Shown here piece by piece: positions 7,675 through 16,787 of a stretch of 34,080 nt of DNA. The stretch is from assembly GCA_013362195.1 (NCBI GenBank), contig JABFWM010000098.1, positions 1-34,080 of the forward strand, given 5' to 3'. Source of the DNA: Acidobacteriota bacterium (GTDB taxonomy: Bacteria; Acidobacteriota; Vicinamibacteria; Vicinamibacterales; 2-12-FULL-66-21). How positions within the stretch are numbered: the first letter of the stretch is position 1; each line of letters starts with the position of its first letter. A model generated the notes under the pieces. The model searched no databases, had not been told where the DNA came from, and saw nothing but the letters and a program-made list of their open reading frames with translations. Made by a program: the position numbers and the translations under genes.

Positions 7675-10170
7675 CTACAGAATGCCGGCCGCCGCGCGCT
7701 GGATGTCGAGGTCGGTGAGCTCGGGATGCGCCGGCGGCACCAGCGTCAACCCGCGCGGACCCTTGTCGCGGCCGGTCAGCCGCTTGCGGCGGGCCTTGTC
7801 CTGATACATGCGGTTGTCCGCCGTCGCGAGCAGCGCCTCGTACGACTCGCCGTCCTGCGGGAACACCGCCGCGCCGATGCTGATTCCGAGCTGCAGGCGC
7901 TTGCCCGGCCGCGCCTCGAAGTAGACGGCGTCGACGCCCTGCTGCAGCTCCTGGCGCTTGTGTTCGGCTTCGTCGGCGCTGCAGCCGGACAGCACGATGA
8001 TGAACTCGTCGCCCGCGTAGCGCACGCAGATGTCATAGGGGCGGATCGCGGCGCGCAGCACCCGCGCGACTTCGCACAGCGCCCGGTCGCCGACGTGGTG
8101 GCCGTGGCTGTCGTTGATGTCCTTGAAGTGGTCGAGGTCCATGACCATGAGCGAGACCTCGCCCTTCAGGCGCTCGGCGCGCGCGAGCTCGCGTGTCAGG
8201 TGCATGAACAGGAAGCGCGTGTTCGGGAGGCCCGTCAGCGGGTCCGTCAGCGAATCCTCCTGCGTCTGCTCGAACAGCATCGAGTTGTTGATGACCGCCG
8301 CCGCCTGCTCCGACACGCGATCGAGCAGACGGCGGTGATCGTCGCGATAGAAGGCGGCGTCGGTGTGATAGACCGACAGCGTGCCGATGAACCGTTCGGC
8401 AAACATCAGCGGGCACACCAGCGCCGACTGCAGCGTCGTCGAGAGACTGGTCAGGCCGGCCGCTTCGAGATCGGCGCTGGGCCGGGCGTTGACGAGCGGA
8501 CGGCGGTTGCGCGCGACCCACCCCGTCAGCCCGTCGCCGCTGTGCACCGAGACCTGCTGAATGACGTCGGCATCCGTCCCGGTCGCGAACCGGCAGCGCA
8601 GCGTTTCGGTCTCCTCGTCATAGAGGAACAGCGCGGCGCACGAGAACGGCACCAGGTTGCTCAACTTCGCCGAGATGAGCGCCATCGTGTCGGACACGCC
8701 GAGGCTGGTGCCCATGGCCTGCGCAATCTCGTAGAGCGCGTAAATCTCGCGGTGCGCCAGCGCGATGTCCTCGAAGACGTTCTTCTTCGACGGTTCGGGC
8801 TGGAGGCCGGTCGCCGGACGCCCCGTCTGCGGCTGGTCCTCCGCGGCGGGACGCCGTACCGCCTGCTCGAGGTGAATCGCTTCCGCCTGCATCCCCGGAA
8901 TCAGCTCGATGAACTTCCCGACGACGGCGGGGTCGAGCCCTTTGCCGGCTTCCTGCTGCAGCAGTCCGATCGCCGCCTCGAAGCTCATCGCCTTGTGGTA
9001 CGGGCGCTCCGCCATCAGCGCGTCGAAGTAATCGACGACCGACAGGATCCGCGCGCCGAGCGGGATGTCTTCTCCCTTCAATCCGGCGGGGTACCCCTTG
9101 CCGTCCCACCGCTCGTGATGGCTGAGGATCAGCGGCGCCACCGGATACGGGAACGGCACCGAGCTGACGATGTCGGCGCCGACCTTCGGATGGGCGCGGA
9201 TTTTCTGGAACTCCTCGGGCGTGAGCGGGCCCGGCTTGGACAGGATGTGCTCGGGCACCGCGAGCTTGCCGATGTCGTGCAGCAGCGCCGCGGTCTTGAC
9301 GCCCTGAATGTCGTTCTCGCTCATGCCGAGCGCGCGCGCGACCGCCGCCGCATACAGCTGCACGCGCCGGATGTGCGACTGCGACGTCTGATCCTTCGCG
9401 TCGATGGCGAGGGCGAGCGCCTCGATGGTGGCGAGGTGCAGGTCGGCCATCTCGCGCACGTGGCGCTGTTCGTCTTCGATGCGTCCCAGATAGACCTTGT
9501 AGGTGCGGTACGTCAGGTAGAGCGGCGCTGCGGCGAGCGGCGCGAGCCAGTGGCCCGAGATGCCGACGATCCAGGTGGCGGCCGCGGCGGCGCCGGCGCC
9601 GACGAAATAGCTCGGCGCGCTCCACAGGAAGTTCTCGTTCCAGACCTTGATGACCGCTTGCCGGGTCGACAGCGCAATCGCGGTGGCGATCGTCAGCGTG
9701 TTGATCATGAAGTACGTCGTCGCGGCGCCGACGAGCGGCTTCGCGAGCGTACCGACGTCCATCACCCCGGGAACGCCGCCGAGCCAGCCGTAGACCGCGC
9801 CGGCCGCCTGCACCGTCAGCACCAGGCACGCCATGCTGAAGAGCGTGCGATGCGTCGGATTGCGTTCCTTGATGCGGAAGGTGCACTGGCTGAACGCGCT
9901 GGCCGCGGCGACGACCATCGTCTCGTTCGGGCCGAGCAGCAGCAGCGCCGCGAAATCGACCGCGTACGACACGGACATCGTCGAGGAGCGCCGCGCCAGC
10001 GGCAGGTTCACCTTGAAGACGGACGTGATCGACGAGAGCAGGAGCAGCACGAAAAAGAGCTCCAGCTCCTTGGCGCTGAACCGCGTCGGGAAAAACAGGA
10101 CGAGCAGCGCCGCGCCAGCCGCGATGACCGAGGTCACGAACAGCCGCGCGGGCAGCGGAAGTCTCTTCAT
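7675..10170 (-). CDS. membrane-anchored HD-GYP + GAF + GGDEF (AGDEF) signalling protein
   Basis: N-terminal TM segments; HDIGK and HHERWDGKGYPAGL (HD-GYP); GAF-like region; LTDPLTGLPNTRF...RYAGDEFIIVL (GGDEF). Confidence 0.92.
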   Translation of the reverse strand: MKRLPLPARLFVTSVIAAGAALLVLFFPTRFSAKELELFFVLLLLSSITSVFKVNLPLARRSSTMSVSYAVDFAALLLLGPNETMVVAAASAFSQCTFRIKERNPTHRTLFSMACLVLTVQAAGAVYGWLGGVPGVMDVGTLAKPLVGAATTYFMINTLTIATAIALSTRQAVIKVWNENFLWSAPSYFVGAGAAAAATWIVGISGHWLAPLAAAPLYLTYRTYKVYLGRIEDEQRHVREMADLHLATIEALALAIDAKDQTSQSHIRRVQLYAAAVARALGMSENDIQGVKTAALLHDIGKLAVPEHILSKPGPLTPEEFQKIRAHPKVGADIVSSVPFPYPVAPLILSHHERWDGKGYPAGLKGEDIPLGARILSVVDYFDALMAERPYHKAMSFEAAIGLLQQEAGKGLDPAVVGKFIELIPGMQAEAIHLEQAVRRPAAEDQPQTGRPATGLQPEPSKKNVFEDIALAHREIYALYEIAQAMGTSLGVSDTMALISAKLSNLVPFSCAALFLYDEETETLRCRFATGTDADVIQQVSVHSGDGLTGWVARNRRPLVNARPSADLEAAGLTSLSTTLQSALVCPLMFAERFIGTLSVYHTDAAFYRDDHRRLLDRVSEQAAAVINNSMLFEQTQEDSLTDPLTGLPNTRFLFMHLTRELARAERLKGEVSLMVMDLDHFKDINDSHGHHVGDRALCEVARVLRAAIRPYDICVRYAGDEFIIVLSGCSADEAEHKRQELQQGVDAVYFEARPGKRLQLGISIGAAVFPQDGESYEALLATADNRMYQDKARRKRLTGRDKGPRGLTLVPPAHPELTDLDIQRAAAGIL

Positions 10171-10208
10171 CAGGCGCCCCAGACGGCCTTGTGACGAATC
10201 CTCACGCG

Positions 10209-12107
10209 CTACCTCCGTTGCGCCGGCGCTGCGGTATGCGCGCGCCGCCGGGGCGAGGCCCAGATCACGTTGTCGGATGCCTCGAGGACGCTGGCGCCCG
10301 AAGCGATGCCCGGTACGTCACTGGCGGCGGACGTGCCCCAGACCGTGTTCACCGCCGCGTCGGCCGTGCCCCAGACGAGGTCCTCGCCGTCCACGAGCGT
10401 GCCCCACACGACGTTGCGGCAATCCGCGCCGCCGCAGTCGCTGCCCCAGACGACGTTCTCGACGTCGCGGGTCGATCCCCACACCACCCGCTCGCCGTCG
10501 ACCTTCGTGCCCCAGGCGAGGCTCGCCGCGTCGAGCGTGGTTTCTCCCGTGGCGGGTGATTCCGCGGCGGTCCCCCAGACGTAGGTGGCGCAGTTGGCAG
10601 CGGTGCACGCGGCGCCCCAGGCGATGCTGCGGCCGTCGGCCGTGCGCGCGCTGCCCCAGGAAATGTCGGTGCGCCATCCGTTCGCCGCCGGGAGCAGCTG
10701 TCCGTGCGCGAGGCGCTGGTTGCCCCAGATGATCGTCCCGCTCCACGGCGTGGGATCGCCGAGCCGCGATCGCGAGAGGCTGCGGCCCGCGGCCAGCGAT
10801 CGTGCGAGTTCGACCGCGCCGCGCGCGTTGAGGAAGCCGGCGCCCTGCGCGAGCGGCCTCACGTGCTTGTCCTCCGCGGTGTACTGCAGGATCGCCTTGA
10901 CCAGGTTCGGGGTCAGATCGGGATTCGCCTGCAGCATCAACGCAATCGTGCCGGTGACGACCGGCGACGCCATGCTCGTGCCGCTCAACGCGAGGTAGGG
11001 TTCCGCGGCGGTCGCGACGGTGCCCCACAGCCGCGCCGACGGTTTCGTGAGATAGAGCGTGCTGGCCGCGTCGGTCAGCGATTCGATGCCGACGCCCGGC
11101 GCGATGAGATCCGGCTTCGCGGCGAAATCAATGGCGCCCGGTCCGCGCGAGCTGAACGCCGCGACGCTGTCGTCGCGCCGATCGCTCGTGCCCATGTGCG
11201 TCGAGGCGCCCACGGTGATGACCCACGGCGCGTTGCCGGGCGCGCCAATCCCGCCGTATTGCGTCTGACCGGCGGCATTTCGCCCGAGATTGCCCGCGGC
11301 GGTCACGACGGCGATGCCGGCTTCGACCGCGCGCTTTGCCGCAAGGGTCAGCGGATCGGTGGTGTACGACTCGTAGACGCCGGCGGCGACCGACAGGTTG
11401 ATGACCCGGATGTTCAGCGCGTCCTTGTTCGCGATCGCGTAGTCGATCGCCGCGATGACGTTGCTGATGTAGCCCTGCCCCGTCGAGTCGAGCACCTTTT
11501 CGACGAGCAGCGACGCCCCGGGTGCGATGCCGCGGCGGCGCCCGCCCGAGTCGTAGCCGCTGCCCGCGACGATGCCGGCGACGTGCGTGCCGTGCCCGTA
11601 ATCGTCGTACGCGCCCGACTGGAAGTTCACGAAATCCACGAAGCGGACGACGCGGTTGGAGCCGAGATCGTCGTGCCACGAGGCGACGCCCGAATCGATG
11701 AGAGCGATGCCGACGCCCGTGCCATCGAGGCCGAGAGTCTCGCGGACCCAGGTCGCGCCGACCGTGGCGCCGGTCCGCTCGATGGTGCCCTGAACGCCGC
11801 GGTCGAGGCTGATGCCGGCGACCTCCGGGCGCGCCGCCAACGCCTCGAGCGCGGTGTCAGGCACCTCGGCCACCTGCGCGCCCAGCAGGGCGAGACTGCG
11901 GCTGACGATGCCGTGCAGCGCCGTGACCAGCCCGTCTGCGTTGACGCCGGCGGCCAGGCGGACGATGACGCGCGACCGGCCGCGCGGCGCGTGGGCGCGC
12001 GCGCGCAATGCCGCGTCGAGCTTTGCATCGCCGGCGTGCGGCGCACCGAACGCGGGCAGGCCGGCAGCAGCGATCAGCGCGGCGACGAGCAGAAGGCGTC
12101 TGACCAT
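10209..12107 (-). CDS. S8 family subtilisin-like serine peptidase with C-terminal VWG(T/S) repeat tail
   Basis: Triad motifs IDSG, GHGTHVAGIVAG, GTSMASPVVTG; signal-like start MVRRLLLVAALIAAAGLPAFGA at 12107; about 10 WG(T/S/A/N) repeats at the C-terminus. Confidence 0.9.
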   Translation of the reverse strand: MVRRLLLVAALIAAAGLPAFGAPHAGDAKLDAALRARAHAPRGRSRVIVRLAAGVNADGLVTALHGIVSRSLALLGAQVAEVPDTALEALAARPEVAGISLDRGVQGTIERTGATVGATWVRETLGLDGTGVGIALIDSGVASWHDDLGSNRVVRFVDFVNFQSGAYDDYGHGTHVAGIVAGSGYDSGGRRRGIAPGASLLVEKVLDSTGQGYISNVIAAIDYAIANKDALNIRVINLSVAAGVYESYTTDPLTLAAKRAVEAGIAVVTAAGNLGRNAAGQTQYGGIGAPGNAPWVITVGASTHMGTSDRRDDSVAAFSSRGPGAIDFAAKPDLIAPGVGIESLTDAASTLYLTKPSARLWGTVATAAEPYLALSGTSMASPVVTGTIALMLQANPDLTPNLVKAILQYTAEDKHVRPLAQGAGFLNARGAVELARSLAAGRSLSRSRLGDPTPWSGTIIWGNQRLAHGQLLPAANGWRTDISWGSARTADGRSIAWGAACTAANCATYVWGTAAESPATGETTLDAASLAWGTKVDGERVVWGSTRDVENVVWGSDCGGADCRNVVWGTLVDGEDLVWGTADAAVNTVWGTSAASDVPGIASGASVLEASDNVIWASPRRRAHTAAPAQRR

Positions 12108-12140
12108 GGTCGCAAGGTGTCGGGGTAACGGCCGAAGACT

Positions 12141-12156
12141 TGCAATCCGCTTGCCC
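12141..12156 (-). promoter_or_regulatory. candidate sigma-54 (-24/-12) promoter for the subtilase gene
   Basis: Minus strand reads GGGCAAGCGGATTGCA: GG-N10-GC spacing, TTGCA perfect at the -12 element; about 34 nt upstream of the start codon. Confidence 0.5.
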
Positions 12157-12214
12157 TCCACCGTGTGGCTCATCGCAGCACGCAACCCGCTTGTTTGACG
12201 CCTGTTATTGCCGA

Positions 12215-12227
12215 TTTGCCGGGCAAA
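12215..12227. promoter_or_regulatory. inverted repeat TTTGCC-G-GGCAAA, possible upstream activator site
   Basis: Perfect 6-bp arms with 1-nt spacer, about 60 bp upstream of the -24 element. Confidence 0.3.
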
Positions 12228-12394
12228 CGCCGGCGCGTCGTCCGCCGCTTTCGGTAATACCTGTCCCGTTTCGTAACAGCAGGCCCCAAACCTCGCGCTA
12301 ACTCCTTCCGCGCCTGCACGATGGCGGAAAGGCCGCGTGGTCAGCAACCGCACAGACTAAAGTCGCTGAAACGCGCGATTTTGCGCGGATTTCA

Positions 12395-13744
12395 CTACGT
12401 GTTGGAAGGGCGTGTCTTGTTGCGGGACGGGCGCGGCTCCGCCTCGAGCCCGTACTCGACGATTTTCCGGTACAGCGTGCCGCGGCTGATCTCGAGGACC
12501 GCCGCCGCCTGCTTCTTGTTCCAGTTCACGCTTTCGAGCACCCGCACGATGTGCGCGCGTTCGGCGTCGGCGAGCGACGGCATCCGCTCGCGCGCCGCTT
12601 CCACGGGCGTTTCGTTCGCGTGAAGAAATTCGATGTCGGTCGGGCGGATGACCCGGCCGGGCGAGGACAACGCGGCGCGGGAGACCGTGCTTTCGAGCTC
12701 GCGGATGTTGCCCGGCCAGTGATACTGCATCAGGAGATCGGCGGCTTCCTTCGCGAAGCTCTTGCCGTCGAGCGGCAGGCCGTTGGCCGCGCAGTAGCGA
12801 GCCAGGAAACGCTGCGCCAGCACCGGAATGTCGCTCGCGCGCTCGCGCAGCGACGGCAGCCGGATGGCGAAGGCGTTGACGCGATAGTAGAGATCCTCGC
12901 GGAAGCGGCTGTCGCGGACGAACTGATCCAGCGGACGATTGGTCGCGGAGATCAGCCGGAAGTTGACTTCGATCGACGTGTTGCCGCCGAGGCGTTCGAA
13001 GCGCCGATCCTCGAGCACGCGCAGCAGCTTCGCCTGCGCGACAATCGAGAGGTCGCCGATCTCGTCGAGGAAGAGCGTGCCGTTGTTGGCCAGCTCGAGG
13101 CGGCCCGGTTTGCGATCGTGCGCGCCGGTGAACGCGCCTTTCTCGTAGCCGAAGATTTCCGATTCGAACAGCGTGTCGGGCAGCGCCGCGCAGTTGACGG
13201 CCTGGAACTTGTGGGTCGCGCGCCGGCTCAGCTCGTGGATCATCCGCGCGACGACTTCCTTGCCCGATCCGGTCGGCCCGAGGATCAGCACCGAGATGTC
13301 GGACTTGGCCGCCGTCCGGATCCACTCGAAGACGACCAGCATCTTCTCGTCACGGCCGATCATCTCGCGGAAGCGCTGGACCGCCGGCGAGCGGTCCTCG
13401 TGGCTCACCGTGGCGCGGCGTTCGAGGAACTGATCGAGCAGCTCGCGGATGACGTCGCTTTCCGGCTGGGTGAAGCCGTACTTGGGCGCGCCCGGCCCGT
13501 TCAACTTGCGGACGACGCCGAACCCGGCCAGTTCGCGCACGCAGTTCTCGACGTCGAGGCGCATGCGCCCGAACGTCGACATCAGCGCTTCGACGTCGAA
13601 CGACTCCTCGGGACGCGCGCACAGGAAGCGCAGAATCGCCGCGCGCAGCGGCGATTGCACGAGCGCCTGGAACCGGACCTCCGTTTCGGTCGGTTCGACG
13701 CGTCGTGTCGCCACGGGAAGATCGTTCATGGGGATGCCAGCCAT
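12395..13744 (-). CDS. sigma-54-dependent Fis-family transcriptional regulator with N-terminal winged-helix-like region
   Basis: GPTGSGKE Walker A, GAFTGA loop, LFLDEIGDL Walker B, C-terminal Fis HTH ([21 protein letters not shown]). Confidence 0.92.
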   Translation of the reverse strand: MAGIPMNDLPVATRRVEPTETEVRFQALVQSPLRAAILRFLCARPEESFDVEALMSTFGRMRLDVENCVRELAGFGVVRKLNGPGAPKYGFTQPESDVIRELLDQFLERRATVSHEDRSPAVQRFREMIGRDEKMLVVFEWIRTAAKSDISVLILGPTGSGKEVVARMIHELSRRATHKFQAVNCAALPDTLFESEIFGYEKGAFTGAHDRKPGRLELANNGTLFLDEIGDLSIVAQAKLLRVLEDRRFERLGGNTSIEVNFRLISATNRPLDQFVRDSRFREDLYYRVNAFAIRLPSLRERASDIPVLAQRFLARYCAANGLPLDGKSFAKEAADLLMQYHWPGNIRELESTVSRAALSSPGRVIRPTDIEFLHANETPVEAARERMPSLADAERAHIVRVLESVNWNKKQAAAVLEISRGTLYRKIVEYGLEAEPRPSRNKTRPSNT

Positions 13745-13747
13745 CTG

Positions 13748-14188
13748 TTACCTGGGTTCCGGCCCCGCGGGTTTCGTTCGCGGGGCGCCGTAGTACGCGG
13801 TCTGAAACTGCTCGATCAACTCTTTCATGCGAATCGCGTCGCGCTTGCGGTGCCCGTGGCACCGCACCGGGCTTGCGCCGCCGCTCGACTCGATCAGCAC
13901 GTTCGAGAAGAACAGGTTCGTTTCGATCAGCACGGACGCGACGTGCGCCATGTGAATCGACTGCTCACGCCGGCCGAACCACTCCGGCGTGTAATGCACG
14001 ACGCTCGTGGGCGTCACCGCGACCTGGGTCGGAAACAGGTGATTACCGCGGCTCCAGCGGCTCGCCCGGAAGACCTGATCTCCGGGTACACGCCGGCCGC
14101 GCACCGCGACCATCGCGATCAGCAACGCACCGACGACTGCGACCCCCGCGCCGGCAATCCACAGTACCAGCGAGTTCGTGTCGCTCAT
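13748..14188 (-). CDS. single-TM hypothetical membrane protein
   Basis: MSDTNSLVLWIAGAGVAVVGALLIAMVAV TM helix then soluble domain; start ATG at 14188. Confidence 0.6.
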   Translation of the reverse strand: MSDTNSLVLWIAGAGVAVVGALLIAMVAVRGRRVPGDQVFRASRWSRGNHLFPTQVAVTPTSVVHYTPEWFGRREQSIHMAHVASVLIETNLFFSNVLIESSGGASPVRCHGHRKRDAIRMKELIEQFQTAYYGAPRTKPAGPEPR

Positions 14189-14365
14189 CGTGTCCAAATT
14201 GGCTGGGGCAAAATACGTTCGCTCTGATGAGGCAGGTTTGTCAAGGAAAAACGCTCGTGCTGGAGCGCCGCGCGGCGGAATTGTACGCGCCCGCGACTCG
14301 CCTGCGGGCCCGGATCGCGGCGCACACGGCCGCTCACTCGGGTCGCAGTCGACGGTGCATCTGCT

Positions 14366-15535
14366 ATGCTCGCCGGTATGCCGCATCGAGCACCGGGCTC
14401 GCCGGGCCAGGGCCCTTCGCAGTACCTCCAAGGCAAACAGATTCGCTACTACCGGCCGCGCGGCAGCGCCGAAGTGCGCGAGCTCATCGACGGCGGCTTT
14501 CAGGCCTTCAATGCGGGGCGGCTCGCCGAGGCCTGCCACATCTTCAGCGACAAGATGCTGGCGCCCGACAACGACACCACGATCGGCCTGACCGTGGCCG
14601 GCGCGCTCACGCCCGCCGGACTGGGCGGCTGCGTGATCGAGCTCATGGACCGCGGCCTCGTCGACTTCGTCATCAGCACCGGCGCGAACCTCTATCACGA
14701 TCTGCATTACGCGCTGAATTTCTCGCTGCACCGCGGTTCGCCGTTCCTCGACGACGTGGAGCTCTACGAGCAGGGCGTCATCCGCATCTATGACGTGCTG
14801 TTCCCGGCGACCGTGCTGCTCGAGACCGACGCCTACATCCGCGACTTCCTCGTGCGCGCGCGTCTGGCCGGGCCCATGTCGACGGCGGAGTTCCACTTCC
14901 GCCTCGGCCAGGATCTGATCGAGCGGCAGCCTGGCTGCGTCGAGCACTCCGTGGTCGCCAAGGCCGCGCAGTGCGGCGTGCCCATCTACACCTCGTCGCC
15001 GGGCGACAGCTCGATCGGGATGAACATCGCGTACCACGAATTGATGAACGCCGGCACGCTGATGATCGATCCCAACAAGGACGTCAACGAGGTGTGCGCG
15101 ATCATCCTCGCCGGCACGCACAACGGCTGCGTCATTCTCGGCGGCGGCTCGCCGAAGAACTTCTACCTGCAGGGGCAGCCGACGTTGTGGGAGGTCTACG
15201 GCATCCCCAAAGGCGGCAACGATTTCTTCATTCAGATCACGACCGATCAGGTGGTGTGGGGCGGCTTGTCCGGCGCGACGCCGGCCGAAGCGGTGAGCTG
15301 GGGCAAGGTGAATCCCGGCGTGCTGCCCGACACCGTCGTCGCCTACTGCGATTCGACGATTGCCTTTCCGCTCTTCTGCGAGTACGCCGTCGGATCGCCG
15401 AACGGCCGCCGTACGCGGCGCGAGCTGGTACACACGCGCGACGCGCTGGTCGCGGATCTCCTGCGGCAGGCGAAGGCGGCGCAGGACACCAGGCAGATCA
15501 CCGCGGAACCGGCGGAGATCGATCGTCACCGTTAG
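14366..15535 (+). CDS. deoxyhypusine synthase family protein (bacterial homolog)
   Basis: VISTGANLYHDLHYALN, IYTSSPGDSSIGMNIAYHEL, VILGGGSPKNFYLQGQPTLWE characteristic of the DHS fold family. Confidence 0.88.
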   Translation: MLAGMPHRAPGSPGQGPSQYLQGKQIRYYRPRGSAEVRELIDGGFQAFNAGRLAEACHIFSDKMLAPDNDTTIGLTVAGALTPAGLGGCVIELMDRGLVDFVISTGANLYHDLHYALNFSLHRGSPFLDDVELYEQGVIRIYDVLFPATVLLETDAYIRDFLVRARLAGPMSTAEFHFRLGQDLIERQPGCVEHSVVAKAAQCGVPIYTSSPGDSSIGMNIAYHELMNAGTLMIDPNKDVNEVCAIILAGTHNGCVILGGGSPKNFYLQGQPTLWEVYGIPKGGNDFFIQITTDQVVWGGLSGATPAEAVSWGKVNPGVLPDTVVAYCDSTIAFPLFCEYAVGSPNGRRTRRELVHTRDALVADLLRQAKAAQDTRQITAEPAEIDRHR

Positions 15536-15541
15536 ACGAGC

Positions 15542-15982
15542 GTGGGCACACTGTCATCGGAGCTCGGACCGCTGGTCGAGCGCACGAACGGCCAGCCGCG
15601 CGTGTATGCCGACGCCAACATCCCGACCGGCGTCGTCGCCTACATGCGCGCGACGCTCGGGTGGGACGTGCTGTTCGTCCTGGAGCACGACGATCTGCGC
15701 CGCGCCCGCGACATCGAGCACTATCGCCTGGCGAGGCAGTTGGGCCGCACGCTCGTGACGCTGGATCACGACTACCTCGACGATCGCGGTTTTCCGCCGG
15801 ACGAAGGCGCGGGGGTGATGGTGCTCTCCGCTCCGGACGAGCGCTGGCTGCGCCGCCTGCTGAAGAAGATGGACCGCGATCTGTTCCGCGCGGAGGGCGC
15901 GCGCCCGCTGCCGCTCGAACGGCGCAAGGTGGAATGGCACATCGGAGGCATGCACGACAACGATGTTGACGCTGGGTGTTGA
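15542..15982 (+). CDS. PIN-like (DUF5615-type) domain protein
   Basis: VYADANIPTGVVAYMRATLGWDV...LVTLDHDYLDD acidic motifs. Confidence 0.65.
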   Translation: MGTLSSELGPLVERTNGQPRVYADANIPTGVVAYMRATLGWDVLFVLEHDDLRRARDIEHYRLARQLGRTLVTLDHDYLDDRGFPPDEGAGVMVLSAPDERWLRRLLKKMDRDLFRAEGARPLPLERRKVEWHIGGMHDNDVDAGC

Positions 15983-16787
15983 TCTGAGCGGCCCGCCGCG
16001 CGCCGTGTTCGTGGACGATGCCGGCGTGGTGACGTTCCGCGAGCCGAGCGGAACCGGGCAAGCCATTCAGCAGGCGGCGCAGGACGCGCGTGTCGGCGCC
16101 GTGGGTGTCGCGATTCCAGAAGACGCGACGCCTGCGGTCGCGATCGCCGGCGCGAAGGTGACGCGTTCGGCGCCCGGACCCGCCGCCGTTGCCGCCGAAG
16201 CGTGGGTCGGCTCGGCCCGCGGCGTCCGGCATGCCGTCTGCTTCAGCATCGGCGAGCACGTCTATGCCGGGTTGCTCCTCGACGGCCGCGTCTGGACCGG
16301 CGCGCACAACCGCGCCGGCGCCGCCGCGTGGCTCGCGCTGAATCCCGTCGAGCGTCAGGACTACCGCAAGCTCGGAGGCCTCGCCGCGGAAGTCGGTTTC
16401 AAGGGGATCGCGCGCCGGCTCTCATGGCGCATCCAGGCCGGCGATCAGTCGGCGGTGCTCGAGCGCGCCGGCGATCTCGAGGCGATCACGGCGGCGCACG
16501 TGTTCGACGGCGCGCGCAGCGGTGACGGCGTCGCCATCTCCGTGGTCCGGGACACCGCACGATACATCGGCATGGCGATCGCGAACTTCGTCGCGACGAT
16601 CGATCCGGAAGTGGTCGTCATCGCCGGCGCGATCGCCGCCGCGCACGACGTCCTGCACGATGCCGTGCGCCAGGAATGCACGCGCCGGCTTCCGCTCCAG
16701 GCCATGGACTCCCTGCGCGTCGAATTCTCCACGCTCGGCGACGATGCCGTGGCGATCGGCGCGGCGCGGCTCGCGATGCCCGCATGA
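15963..16787 (+). CDS. ROK-family-like sugar kinase homolog, catalytically degenerate
   Basis: MLTLGVDLSGP N-terminus, AAVAAEAWVGSARG and LLLDGRVWTGAHNRAGAAAW align with ROK blocks, but NDAN, GEIGH and CxCG motifs are absent; overlaps the PIN-like gene by 20 bp. Confidence 0.6.
   Translation: MLTLGVDLSGPPRAVFVDDAGVVTFREPSGTGQAIQQAAQDARVGAVGVAIPEDATPAVAIAGAKVTRSAPGPAAVAAEAWVGSARGVRHAVCFSIGEHVYAGLLLDGRVWTGAHNRAGAAAWLALNPVERQDYRKLGGLAAEVGFKGIARRLSWRIQAGDQSAVLERAGDLEAITAAHVFDGARSGDGVAISVVRDTARYIGMAIANFVATIDPEVVVIAGAIAAAHDVLHDAVRQECTRRLPLQAMDSLRVEFSTLGDDAVAIGAARLAMPA

Noticed and set aside
7726-10194. 822-aa + strand ORF spanning the whole HD-GYP/GGDEF gene
   Set aside because: Antisense shadow ORF of a clear - strand gene; Arg/His/Glu-rich composition typical of reverse frames in high-GC DNA, no domain motifs.
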